Positions 22,211-34,673 are shown, counted from the stretch's first letter. The stretch is DNA of 64,000 nucleotides from Cenococcum geophilum 1.58 (GCA_001692895.1 KV748182.1:934341-998340); one strand, 5' to 3'. Notes: generated by a model not told the origin, from the sequence alone. Numbers and translations: made by a program.

Positions 22211-22555
22211 ATAGAGTTAGAAAGGTAGTAAGTTAAAAAAGAGTAAATAAAGGATTAACTTTATAATGGTTATAGGTCTTATATGGAGCTCTATAACAGT
22301 TCGTTGTAAAGTTAATAGAAGAGTGATACTGCTTATAGGTAGTACAAAATATATAATTGGAAGGCATTTAGGTAGTAAATAGGGAGTAGTAACTGGGGTA
22401 GAAGGTAGAGAGTAGTAAGGGGTAGGATTTAAGGTCGTAAGGTAAGGAATTTAATAGGGTAGCACGTAAGGTAGTATATCCCTTATATTAGGTAACCAGA
22501 CAAATTTTTAACCAATTAGATACTTAGGTTTAACCCAAACTTAGTATATATTAGA
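18299..22555 (-). mobile_element. Helitron H3, right part (5' portion)
   Basis: Runs from the helicase region to the 5' TC end at 22555 (minus: TCTAATATATAC). From 18299 to about 20500 there are many small insertions relative to H4, easing toward the right, consistent with poor read quality near the gap. The 5' leader 22211-22555 matches H4 and H5. Confidence 0.78.
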
Positions 22556-22556
22556 T

Positions 22557-22647
22557 AAGAAATCCATTAAATTTTCTAAGGAAAATTTTAAAATTACTAA
22601 CTTATAGCTAGCAATTTTGGTTCTTGGGTAAATTTAACGGATTTCTT
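22557..22647. repeat. 91-bp terminal palindrome of H4
   Basis: Same layout as H3. Several C-to-T and G-to-A changes (cgagaaat to taagaaat, ctcgcg to cttacg) slightly weaken the outer stem, as expected from RIP after insertion. Confidence 0.85.
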
Positions 22648-22786
22648 ACGCCTATGGCGGGCTTTTGGCCTTCTAAACTTAGTCTGCCCTACTATTACCC
22701 TACTATTACCACTGCTACTACTACTACTACTACCACTGCTGCTATACCGTCCCCTTGCGTCTTAGCCTGTAACGGCTAGTAAAATA

Positions 22787-25700
22787 CTAAGAGTACAGCA
22801 ATACCTCCGGATATATAATATTAGTAATTATACTATCCCTGTTCTGCGGTAGTAATAGCGAAAGCCCATATATATCCGTTACTCTTAATAGTGTAATATA
22901 TAGCTGCCTATACATAAAGACTGGTATACATAAATTAACACCGACAAAGTTAAAAGACTGCCCTTATAACTTATTTACGGTTATAGTAAAGCATAGCCGG
23001 ATTAGAAACTGCCTTCTACTAACAATAAACGGTAGTTCTCCGTCCGTAGAGGTAAGCTTAATGCAAGGGATTAGCCGTAGCTGCCCATAAAAGGTACCGC
23101 TAAGTACCTAAGTCTTAATATAGCGGCGGCCTAGGCGCGTAATAACTATACGGGTGCCGTTATAGAGCCCTTCCTTAGGGTAAAGGTTCTATAAAAGGAT
23201 TACGGGCGTGCCTACCTTTAGGGAAAGCTTTAACGGAGGTAGGTTACTGGGGTTAAATGTCTATAGGAGCTCTGCTAGCGGTAGTTCCATATAACTCTCT
23301 TCTACTTCATTTTACTCTATAGAGTCTATAAAATAAAAGGTGCTTAGGAAGCCGTAGAGCTACGTAAGGATAGCCTTATTGATCTTAGTAACGGTATCAT
23401 TATAAATAGTTAGGATAGCGCGATCGCGGAAGGCATTTAGGTTATAGTGTGCCCGCGTAAGTAGATACGGAGGGTATATATGCCCGTAAAAGGATTCCTG
23501 GGACCGGAACTGGGCTATACTAGGTAGAATACCAACCCTACTAGCTAGGGATGTATTGTAGGATAAGCTTCGCACTTAAGTGGTAAACTGCTAGTTTATC
23601 TCGCCCTAGTGGACACGTATATTTAACTATAGGGAAAGGATATAGAAGGTAGGCTAGAGGAATGACCGCTATAGGTAAGCACCTATAATAGCTGCGTAGT
23701 TCCCCCGTGGGACGATAAGCAGTATCTAAGTAAAGTCACCGCCTAAGATAGTAGGGAGTCCGCTAAAGGTAGAGTCGTTAGAACGAATATCCGTAAGTAT
23801 ATAGTATATGGCTTTAAAGCAGTAGCGGTACTGTATTAGCACCTCATCCCAAATAAGTAGAGAGGTACGGCGTAGGAGCTTAGCTAGATTTAAGCTTTTA
23901 GAGATATTGCAAGTAGACTCCTTATATAGATTAATAGGTATCCGAAAACGGGAATGGGCGGTATGGCCGCCGGGTAGTAAAAGGGCCGCAATACTAAAAG
24001 AAGCTACGTAAAGAACAATCTTACCGCGCGAGCGGTAGTAGTAGTAGAGGTAGCGATAAAGAAACGTTTTACTAGTGCTTATAGGGCCCTAGAGAAAGAA
24101 GCGGGCGGTTTACGGATCCGCATCTATAGCGGTAACGATAGTATTAAAGCACGCTGCCTAATCCGTATTTAGCTACTGGCGTAGCTTAGTAAACTGGCGT
24201 TCTTCCTCTATAGGGTCATATTGTAGCAGCTCCGCTATAAGAAGTAGGTTACTTACCTCGGTAATAATACTCCACTAGTACTGGAACTGGGGCAGGCCAT
24301 AATCTATAAGCGTCTTTTGGTGATCCGTAAGTATCTAATAAATAAGGTATAGGCCGTAATTAAGATAGGTGTTATCGTCCTCGCCGACTATAGGAGGAGT
24401 ATTAGGTTAGTGGGCCAGAAAGCAAGGCAGATTATTATAGATAGACTGTTTAAAGCGGTCCTATAAAGCAACTAGCTCCGTAATAGGGCTGTAAAGTAAA
24501 GCGGTTATAAATAAGGAGCGTAGCTGGGCGCCAGTGGCAAAAACGGCGGCCTCCGTAAAGTAATTAATTTATTTATAATTATCCTTTAGTAGCCCTAGAG
24601 CCACGTAGGCGGCCTAAAAGGTTAAATAGATTATACTAGTAATAGTATAGAGGTCCTTAAAGGAGGTAGGGCCGGGAACGGAGGTTAGTAGTAGCCGTAA
24701 GTAGAACCTCTCGCCTATAATGGGGCTGTAGTAATATATACGGCCTATCGCAAGGCCTCGTTGGCGCAGACGCCACTCCCGCTGCTTTGTATAAAAGACG
24801 TAGCGCTTAGGGAAGTCTTNATATAGGCGGTTACGGCCATTATTATACTCCGCGTTATACTTAAAGAAGGCCGTTAAGGTAGAGTAAGAGAGCTTAAGGC
24901 GCTACTAGATCTCCTCTATAGACTAATCTAGCTAAAAGTATACGGGCTGCTCGCCTAGAAGGTGTACTGTAAGCTAGATTATAGGGGGGAACTCCTTATA
25001 AATGGGAAACTTAAATAGCCGCCAGATAGCCTTAGAGGGGCCAATATAACGGCCCTATAAATACTGGCTTACCTCGTCGCCGTCCGTAAGTCGTAAAGTG
25101 GTGCGGTCGTTCCCCTTATATATATACTTATAGATATACTTAACGGACTTTATAGAGGCGTAGACCTTAACATTTATATAGGTATAATACTTTGTAGTTA
25201 GATACGGGTTATACGGAATAATTTAATGGTTGTTTATTTTAAATATAGCTCCCCCTAGTAAGCGGACAGACTATAACCGTAGATTATTGCGACGGCGGTA
25301 TTTTGAATAGCTGTCCTTATATATAACAGTAGTAGGGTTAAAAGGCTTAGGGTACCGCTTTAAGTAGGTTGGCGGAAGGCCTAGCCCTAGCAAAACTATA
25401 TAGGGAGCTCGCGGATTCTAGGAGCCGCAAGGGCCGTAAACTATTATCGACTTTATAATCTCAGTAAAATGACTAGTGGGATTATCCTTAGGCTGCGGAA
25501 GCTCCGCGGATATAAAACGGTTAATAACGGCTAGGTTTAGCAGCCTATCGCGGTTATACGGATATAGGAAGAGCAGTAGGTATAGATGGGGCAGGCCCTG
25601 TTTTTGGTACTTAATGGTCTAGATAGAGCCGCGGTACTAGCCGAAGATCTGCTTCTGTTTTAGGTTGTGAAAAAGGTAGATAAGTTTTATACGGAAGACG

Positions 25701-27329
25701 CGTATAACCAGATCGGGCCTATCTATAGCGGTCTGGCTAGGTAGTAGCTCGCGGGTAATCTCGTCCCATTTAGGGTTGGCAGTAAACGTAATAAATATAC
25801 TTAAACGGCCGTATTTACGGACAATAGCTATTAAATCCTAATAGCACTAGCCGATAAAGCGAGCTCCGCTAAGAAAACTAGATAGAAGGACTATATAGTA
25901 GCCTAATAAGGTAGGGTCCAGATTATGGCGGGTAAGAGTATCCGCAACGCCATTATACAGCTCTATGTAAAAGGTTGTTTAGTTAGAGCGGATTTAGCTA
26001 AGCTTATTCTAATTATATAGCGCCTATGCATCTATAACATACTGCTAAAATAGTCGGTAGTAAGTAAAAGGGACTAACCTAAAGTTAATACGGACGTGTA
26101 GGTAGAACTAAAAGTACGCCTATTGCGTTAAACGGTCTTGCTAGCGGGCTTAATTAAAGTCGCGTAGCTGGAGACCTTAGTGCCAGCCAGTATTACCGCG
26201 GGGGAAGAGCAGCATGTAGTGGAGCGGTATATATACGGCATGCGTTAAGTTAATACAGTAGTATCGCGGCCGCTTATTAGGCGTATAATGCTCCGCAAGT
26301 ATAATATCGCAGAAGCTAGCATTACCGTACTTGTTTAGTATAATAACGGCCACCTTGTTGCTTATTAAGAGGTTCTTACAGTACTAATTAGTACCAGCTT
26401 TTAAGATAAGCTATATCTATAGGTTTAAGATAATCCGCGACAGGGTTGTTACGGGTTAAGCCTAAAGCTATTCCTTTACGGTTTAATAGAGGGTAATAAA
26501 AGGGTTCCGTACCTTAGATAGCATAGTAGTAAGGCACCGTAAAATGGTTGTATTTAGCTAGGTATTAGGACGGGCCCGTAGCTAAATATCTATGGTATAA
26601 CTAGGGTTGTAAAAGTATAGCTAGGTATACCGCGGAGTAATATCGGTAGGAGGCTCTAGCGGGCCCTATAGATGGTAAAGCTTACCATATATTTAAAAGC
26701 AATTTGGGCCGCCCCGGGCTATACTATGGTTAGTAACAGTATAGTTTACGGACGTAAAAGCTAATACTGCATTATATAAGCGAAGCCGCTCCTTAAATTG
26801 TTTAGTAGAAGTACTATGGGACTCCAAAAGATCGCGTAGATATTTTGGTGGTGGCTAAAATAGAGGGAGGTTTATATCACCGTGCTTATAGTAGGCTTTA
26901 AAGCGTGGATTGCTGGCAGGTAATATACTAACACGTTTATTAATCTAATGTAGGGCTGTGTAGAAGTTATAGATAACGTCTATAGAACTAAGATCTAGCT
27001 GCTCTGTAATATGGCGGATTATAGTAATTGGATTACGATCTAGCTGCTTTGCAATAGGGCGGGCTATAGTAATAGGCCCGATATTTAACTAGCCTATAAT
27101 AGGGCGGGCCATAGCGGGTTATGGCTAGATAAATGCGGGTAGTTGCGGCTGGATAAATGCAGGCGGTCGCGGCTAGATTGGTATAGGTGGTTACTAGATT
27201 AATACAGGCGGTATAAGGGGAGAAGTAGTAGTGGAGGTAGTAGCGGAAGTAGTAGTGGCTGTAGTTTAGGGTATAGGCTGTAAAAGGTCCGCTAAAGGTT
27301 GTTAGGACCGTCTATTTCTTTTCTCCTAT
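22787..27329 (-). pseudogene. Helitron Rep-helicase protein relic (H4)
   Basis: Exactly as long as H1 (4,543 bp). HUH motif GLPHLYLLL near 25590 (second His now Tyr), two-Tyr motif near 25120, Walker A near 24075. A 71-residue helicase segment at 23360-23575 is still open (LASRVGILPSIAQF, LLTRAH, FRDRAILTIYND). The N-terminus has Pro-rich VSI/AFIQ repeats and ARPI-type repeats. Start inferred at 27327-27329 (ATA from ATG), stop at 22787-22789. Single N at about 24820. Confidence 0.9.
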
Positions 27330-27675
27330 ATAGAGTTAGAAAGGTAGTAAGTTAAAAAAGAGTAAGTAAAGGATTAACCCTATAATAGTTATAGGTCTTA
27401 TACGGAGCTTTATAACAGTTTGTTGCAAAGTTAGTAGAAGAGTAATACTGCTTATAGGCAGTACAAAATATACAATTAGAAGGCATTTAGGCAGTAAATA
27501 GGGAGTAGTAACTGGGGTAGAAGGTAGAGAGCAGTAAGGGGTAGGATTTAAGGTCGCGAGGTAAGGAATTTGATGGGGTAGCATGTAAGGTAGTATATCC
27601 CTTATATCAGGTAACCAGACAAATTTTTAACCAATTAGACACTTAGGTTTAACCCAAACTTGGTATATATTAGAC

Positions 27676-27766
27676 GAGAAATCCGTTAAATTTTCTAAGG
27701 AAATTTTTAAAATTGCTGACTTATAGCCAGCAATTTTGGTCCTTAGGTAAATTTAACGGATTTCTT
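27676..27766. repeat. 91-bp terminal palindrome of H5
   Basis: Arms gagaaatccgttaaatttt and aaatttaacggatttctt, inner AAATTGCTG/CAGCAATTT. Length and spacing are identical to the other three palindromes. Confidence 0.85.
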
Positions 27767-27905
27767 GCGCCTATGGCGGGCTTTTAGCCTTTTAAACTCA
27801 GTCTGCCCTACTACTGCCCTGCTATTACTACTACCACTACTACTATTGCTGCCACTGCTACTATACCGTCCCCTCGCGTCTTAGCCCGTAACGGCCAGTA
27901 AAATA

Positions 27906-30900
27906 CTAAAAGTATAGCAATACCTCTAGATATATAATATTAGCAGTTATACTATCCCTATTCTACGGTAGTAATAGCAAAAGCCCGCGTATATCCGTTA
28001 CTCTTAATAGTGTAATATATAGCTGCCTATATATAAAGACTGGTATACGCAAATTAACACCAACAAAGTTAAAAGACTGCCCTTATAACTTGTTTATAGT
28101 TATAGCAAAGTATAGCCGGATTAGAAACTACCTTCTACTAATAATAAACGGTAGTTCTCCGTCTATAGAGGTGAGCTTAATATAAGGGATTAGCTGTAGC
28201 TGCCTGTAAAAGGTACTGCTAAATACCCGAGTTTTAATATAGCGGCGGCCTAGGCGCGTAATAACTATACGGGTGCCGTTATAGAGCCCTTCCTTAGGGT
28301 AAAGGTTCCGTAAAAGGATTACGGGCGTGCCTTACCTTTAGGGAAAGCTTCTAATAGGAGGTAGGTATTAGGGTTAAATATCTATAGGAGCTCTGCTGGC
28401 GGTTAGTTCTATATAACTCTCTTCTGCTCTATTTTACTTTACAGAGTCTATAGAATAAGGTGGCTTAGGGAGCCGTAGAGCTACGTAAGGATAGCCTTAT
28501 TATCTTAGCAATGGTATTATTACGAATAGTTAGGATAGCCGCGATCGCGAAAGGCATCTAGGTTATAGTATGCCCGCCGTAGTAGATATAGAGGGTATAT
28601 ATGCCTATAAAAGAATTCCTGGGACTAGAACTAGGCTCATACTAGGTAGAATACTAACCCCTACTAGCTAGGGATATATTATAGGATTAGCTTCGCACCT
28701 AAGCGGCAAACTACTGGTTTATCTCGCCCCTAGCAAATACGTATATTTAACCGTAGGGGAGAGGAATATAGAAGGTAGGCTAGAGGAACGACCGCCTATA
28801 GGCAAGCACCTATAATAGCTACGCAGGTTTCCCCGTGGGATAATAGGCAGTATCTTAAGCAAAGACGTCGCGCGCCTAAAGATAGTAGGGAGTCCGCTAA
28901 AGGTAGAGTCGTTTAGAACGGATATCCCGTAAGTTATATAGTGTACGGCTTAAAAGTAGTAGTGGTCGCGTATACTTGGCCACCTCAATCCGTAAATAAG
29001 CAGAGAGGTACGGCACGCCGTAGGAGCTTGAGCAAGAGTTAAGCTTTTTAGAGACATTATAAGTAGACTCATTTATGTAGATTAATAAGCGTATTCTAAA
29101 AAGCGGCAATAGGCGGCTACAGCTGCCAGTGCCAGTAAAAAGGGCTGTACATACTAGGAAGAAGCCCTATATAGCAAGAAAAAATCGGGGCTTAGCCACG
29201 TAAGCGGTAGTTAGTGCGCTAGAGGTATGTAATAAAAAAACGTTTCTCTCGAGTACGGTAGTGATAGTAGTTAGCAGGCCAGGGCCACGGAGAAAAAAGC
29301 GACTAAATGCGCAGTAGGTATGCAGATCCGGCAACCATTAGCGAAGACAAAGGTGATAGCCAATAAAGTTTCACCAGGCTATGCCTATATTAAGAGTATA
29401 TATAGCTCTGCTATAGTAACTTAATACTTAGGGGTTAAACTACATCCCCCTATATATAGGTCTGATCTATAGCTAGCACCGCGAGCGGTCTTTATAAGTA
29501 AGCGCGGCTACTAACCACAGGTCCTTATTATATTTACGACCGGTATCTCTAGAGCTAGAACGGTCTGCATAGGGACTAGTGCCAGTAATAATAGTCCGTA
29601 GCATTAGTTGAGAAACCCTATGGAAAAGAAGTCTAATTAGATAGCTATAGCATGTAATTAAAACTAGTGTTAGCCTTACGAACTATAGGGAGGAGTATTA
29701 AGGGTAATAGCGGGCTAGAAAGTCGAGGTAGACTTATTAAGCCTAGATAGTACTGTTTAAATGCGGTCCTATAAAGTAACTTAGCTCCGTAATAGGGCTG
29801 TAAGTAAAGCGCGTTATAAATAAGGAGCGTAGCTAGGCGCTAGTGGCAAAAATGGCGGCTCCGTAAATGTAATTAATCTACTTATAATTATCCCTCCAGT
29901 AGCCCTAGAGCCACGTAGGCGGCCTAAAAGAGTTAAATAGATACACCGCAATAAGTAACGGAGGTCCTTATTAAAGGAGGTAGGGCCGGACAATAGAGGT
30001 TAGTAGTAGCCGTAAGTAAAACCTCTCGCCCGTAAATTGGGGCTGCAGTAATATATACGGCCTATTATAAGGCCTCGCTGGCGTAGACGCCACTCCCATA
30101 CCTTATATAAAAGACGTAGCGCTTAGGGAAGTCTTAATATAGGCCGGTTACGGCCATTATTATACTCCGCGTTATACTTAAAGAAAGGCCGTTAAGGTAG
30201 AGTAAGAGGGAGCTTAAGGCGTTGCTAGATCTTCTCTATAGACTAGTCCTAGCTAAAAGTATATAAGCATGCTCGCGCATAGAAGGTATACCGCAAGCTA
30301 GATTATAGGGGGAACTCCTTATAAACGGGAAACTTAAATAGCCGCTAGATACCTCGGAGGGGCCAATATAACAGCCCTATAAATACTAGCTTACCTTATT
30401 GCCGTCTATAAGTCGTAAAGTAGTATAGTTGTTCCCCTTATATATATACTTATAGATATACTTAACGGACTTTATGGAGGCGTAGACCTTAATATTTATA
30501 TAGGCATAATACTTTGTGGTTAGATATGGGTTATATAGAATAATCTAGCGGTTGTTTATTTTAAATATAGCTCCCCCTAGTAAGCGGACAGACCACAACC
30601 GCAGATTATTGCGATGGCGGTATTCTAGATAGCCGTCCTTATATATGACAGTAGTAGGGTTAAAAGGCTTAGGGTACCGCTTTAAGTAGGTTAGCGGAAG
30701 GCCTAGCCCTGGCGAAACTATATAAGGGCTTGCGGATTTTAGGAGCCGCAAGGGCCGTAAACCATTATTAACTTTACGATCTTAGTAAGATGACTGGTAG
30801 GATTGCCCTTAGGCTATAGAAGCTCTATAGATATAAAACGGTTAATAACGGCTAGGTTTAGTAGCCTATCGCGGTTATATAGATATAGGAAGAGCAGTAG

Positions 30901-32650
30901 GTATAAATAGGGCAGGCCCTGTTTCTGGTACTTAATAGTCTAAACAGAGCCGTAGTACCGGCTGAAGATCTACTTCCGTTTTAGGTCGTAAAAAAAATAA
31001 ATAAGTTTTATATAGAAGACACGCATAACCAGATCGGGCCTATCTATAGCGGTCTAGCTAGGTAGTAGCTCGCGGGTAATCTCGTCCTACTTAGGGTTAG
31101 CAGTAAACGTAATAAATATACTTAGACGGCCGTATTTACGGATAATAGCTATTAAATCCTAATAGCACTGGCCGATAAAGCGAGCTCCGCTAAGGAAACT
31201 AGATGGAAGGACTATATAACAGCCTAATAAGGTAGGGTCCAGATTATAGCGGGTAAGAGTATCTGTAACGCCATTATATAGCTCCGCGTGGAGGGTTATT
31301 TAGTTAGAGCGGATTTAGCTAAGCTTATTCTAATTATATAGCGCCTATATATCTATAATATACTACTAAAATAGCCAGTAGTAGGTAAAAGGGACTAACC
31401 TAGAGTTAATACGGACGTGTAGGTAGAACTGAAAGTACGCCCACTATATTAAACGGTTTTGCTAGTAGGCTTAATTAGAGTTATATAGCTAGAGACCCTA
31501 GTGCTAGCTAGTATTACCGCGGGGGAAGAGCAGTACGTAGTAGAGCGGCATATATATGGCATGCGTTAAGTTAATACGGCAGTATCGCGGCCGCTTATTA
31601 GGCGTATAACGCTCTATAAGTACGATATTACGGAAGCTAGTATTACTATACTCGTCTAGTATAATAATGGCCACCTTATTGCTTATTAGGAGGTTTTTAT
31701 GGCGCTAATTAGCACTAGCCTTTAAGATAAGCTACATCTGTGGGTTTAAGATAATCTATAATAGGGTTATTACGGGCTAAGCCTGAAGCCGTTCCTTTGC
31801 GGTTTAATAGAGGGCGATAAAAGGGTTCCGTACCTTAGATAGCATAGTAGTAAGGCACTATAAAATAGTTGTATCTAGCTGGGTATTAGGACGGGCCCGT
31901 AGCCGGATATCTATGGCATAACTAGGGTTGTAAAAGTATAGCTAGGCATACCGCGGAGCAATATTAGTAGGAGGCTCTAGCGGGCCCTATAGATAGTAAA
32001 GCTTACTATATATCTAGAAGTAATTTAGGCCGCCCTGGGCTACACCACGGTTAGTAACAGTATAGTTTACGGATGTAAAAGCTAATGCTATATTATATAA
32101 GCGAAGCCGCTTCCTAAACTACCTAGTAGAAGTACTACAGGACTCTAAAAGATCGCGTAGATATTCTGGCGGTAGCTAAAATAGAGGGAGGTTTACATTA
32201 CCGTGCTTATAGTAGGCTTTAAAGCGTAGATTACTAGCAGGTAATATACTAACACGTTTATTAATCCAATGTAGGGCTGTGTAGAAGTTATAGATAATGT
32301 CTATAGGACTGAGATCTAGCTGCTCCGTAATATGGCGGACTGTAGTAATTAGACCACGATTTAGCTGCTCCGCAATAGGGCGGGCTGTAGTAATAGGCCC
32401 GATATTTAACTGGCCCGTAATAGGGCGGGCTATGGCGGGTTGTAGCTAAATAAATGCAGGCGGTTATAGCTGGATAAATGCGGGCGGTCGTGGCTAAATT
32501 GGTATAAGCGGTTGCTAGATCGATACAGGCGGTATAAGGGGAGAAGTAGCAGCGGAGGTAGCAGTGGAAGTAGTAGTAGCTGTAGTTTGGGGTATAGGCT
32601 GTGGAAGGTCCGCTAAAGGTTGTCGGGACCATCTATTTCTTTTCTCCTAT
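27906..32650 (-). pseudogene. Helitron Rep-helicase protein relic (H5)
   Basis: Same architecture as H4. HUH motif near 30900 reads GLPYLYLLL, with both His lost. A genuine 68-codon piece is open at 30545-30751, ending in NPTTVIYKDGY and SVRLLGGAIFKINNR, just ahead of the two-Tyr motif. Between 28330 and 30360 extra single bases break the frame repeatedly and some stretches (28900-29720) are scrambled relative to H4, probably a base-calling problem. Start inferred at 32648-32650, stop at 27906-27908. Confidence 0.85.
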
Positions 32651-33768
32651 ATAGAGTTAGAAAGGTAGTAAGTTAAAAAAGAGTAAGTAAAGGATTAACC
32701 CTATAATAGTTACAGGTCTTATATAGAGCTCCATGACGGTTCGTTATAAAGTTAGTAGAAGAGCGATACTGCTTACAGGCAGTACAAAATATACGATTAG
32801 AAGGCATTTAGGCAGTAAATAGGGAGTAGCAACTGGGGTAGAAGGTAAAGAGCAGTAAGGGGTAGGATTTAAGGTCGCGAGGTAAGGAATTTAATGGGGT
32901 AGCATATAAGGTAGCATGTCCCTTATATTAGGTAACCAGACAAATTTTTAACTAATTAGACACTTAGGTTCAACCCAAACTTAGTATATATTAGATAGCT
33001 AGGAGGCACAGGCGACTCGCATACAACTCGCCTATAAGGCACGTGCTCTACACGTATCTAGGGAAACCCCTTCGTTACCTCGCACCTCAGACTCCTCCTT
33101 CTCCCTTAAGGATTCGTCTGCTTATAATATACCCTATTATTCTATTATTAAACTCCCTATCTATATCCTTACCTTATATATAAACCCTCTACCCGCGAAG
33201 CCCTACTGTACGCGTCCACGTCGCCGCGGGTGGAAACATTATTAGGAAATCGTTTTCTTTTAATGGCCAAGTGCAGAGGCGATGGTAGGGAGCCGTCGCA
33301 GCGCGTGCAGCACGCTGTCGTCGCGGTTCTGTGGTGTTAAGCTCGCGACGCGTACTATCGTATAAAGCATCGCCCTTAACAACACCAGGAGCCTTACTGC
33401 CTCCGCTTAAGGCTCCTGCTCTACCACCTAGGGAGGCCTATTAAGGGATACTGGGATACGAAAACCACCCGATATACGACTACCTGGCTCGTAGCCAGGC
33501 CCGAAACTAGCCTTATCATTAGCTAGTCGACGTAGACGCGTCCTAGTCGTATAACAGGACACTCTTAGGCTTGCACTAGCTCTAAGATCGCAAGACGAGG
33601 GCGTAGGGAAACCCTTTTTATAAGAACTTGTTAAGGTTAACGCGTCGCAGATACCTTATACAAACTTATTAAGGCCCCAAGGCCACCGCGAAGAACTTAT
33701 TAAGGCCCTACCTAGAGAACTCGTTAAGGCCCCTCTACGAGAGCCTATCCGGTACATCTAGGAGACTT

Positions 33769-33957
33769 AGAAGAGGGTCTTAATAGGTGTGGTGCGCGCG
33801 ACCTGGACGAGATAGTGGCGCGACAGCGACCGGACGGCTCTACGAGGTGGAAACACGGGCAAAGCTCTAGGTAGCGGAAACATAGGCCAGCTTTGACGGC
33901 CCTATAGCGACCAGGTGACTTACAGGAGGGTCTTAATAGGCGTGGTGCACGTAACCT
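33769..33957. repeat. Pair of about 45-bp direct repeats
   Basis: About 33769-33814 and 33912-33957 share ggtgacttacaggagggt-like sequence followed by cttaataggcgtggtgcacg, with few changes. A minus-strand frame is open across both, but its two halves simply repeat each other (RAP.LLRPS.KSP), so I do not call it a gene. Confidence 0.7.
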
Positions 33958-34658
33958 GCGCATATATATATGGGGGAGGCTCTAAGGAAACACAGGCCAG
34001 TTATATAAGGACTTGACAGCTAGAGATATAGGCCGGCTTATAAAAAGGGGGGATATAAGCTTAGTTAGTAGAATAGGATAGGGTAGGTCGCTTAGCATAG
34101 GACCTAGTCTATAACCTATTCTGTAAGATACGGTCGGCCTATTATAAGGAGACTCTTATAGGCAACGCGAAATGGGAATTAAAACCTCCCGCGGGGCGTA
34201 GTATATAGTAGCTACTGCTAGCTCTAAGGACCTTACCCCTTAGCTAGGCTCTAACCCCTAGTGCACCTAGTAGGTAGGTAGGATCACGTCCTAGCTAGAG
34301 AGACTACTACATAGCTTAAGAGAACGGATGCGTGTATTAGTATACCAATAGATAGGACTGCTTGCTAGGGCAGTACGCTAGTAAGGTACGCTTAAGGAGT
34401 AAATAGGAGTTACTTAGGCGGGAGAGGCTTTAGCTAGGCCTTAACCGTAAAAGGTACACCTAAGGCTTTCTATATTACAGGATGCAGCTACAACGCCCTT
34501 ATAGGACTACGCCAGTAGGCACGTAAGACGGGAGTTACGACCCCTATAAATGGTAGCTTATACCCGTACCGGCGGAAACAATAAAGATAGGCGTAAAACT
34601 AGAGGCTATAGAAGGCTCCTAAGCCGTACAAAAGCATACTAACTCTAGGAGGAGACTC

Positions 34659-34673
34659 TTATATAGACCGCTA
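34659..34673. repeat. Left target-site duplication of LINE1
   Basis: ttatatagaccgcta, repeated exactly at 37115-37129 beyond the LINE1 tail. It marks the 5' truncation point of LINE1 to within a few bases, because the tail also ends in TTAT. Confidence 0.85.

Larger units (their letters stand above)
22556..27674 (-). mobile_element. Helitron H4
   Basis: Cleanest complete unit, 5.1 kb: 3' palindrome 22557-22647, protein 22787-27329, leader with CCAAT motif near 27630, 5' TC end at 27674 next to the palindrome of H5. Closely similar to H3 and H5 apart from scattered transitions. Confidence 0.9.
27675..32995 (-). mobile_element. Helitron H5, right-most copy of the array
   Basis: 3' palindrome 27676-27766, 5' TC end at 32995 (minus: TCTAATATATACTAAG). 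The base outside the 5' end is A on the minus strand, as expected for Helitron insertion between A and T. The flank is not Helitron, which fixes the 5' terminus of the family. The unit is 200 bp longer than H4, because of small insertions at 28330-30360. Confidence 0.88.
32996..34673 (+). other. Lightly mutated, structured leader, probably LINE2 5' region
   Basis: No protein recognised. It is contiguous with LINE2 ORF1 once LINE1 is removed, so it is probably the LINE2 5' untranslated region, or else older target DNA. CpA and TpG are common here, unlike the neighbours. Hairpins: aggagcctta/taaggctcct (33387-33417), cctggct-cgt-agccagg (33483-33499), actagc/gctagt (about 33505-33526). Four phrases ending in ttaaggcc occur at 33630-33732, and ggaaaca-type motifs recur near 33229, 33847, 33876, 33985 and 34573. 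A related pair of 45-bp repeats is listed separately. Confidence 0.5.

Noticed and set aside
33745-33963. 72-codon open frame on minus with repeated RAP.LLRPS
   Set aside because: It is the translation of a 45-bp DNA direct repeat in the LINE2 leader; no start context or known domain.
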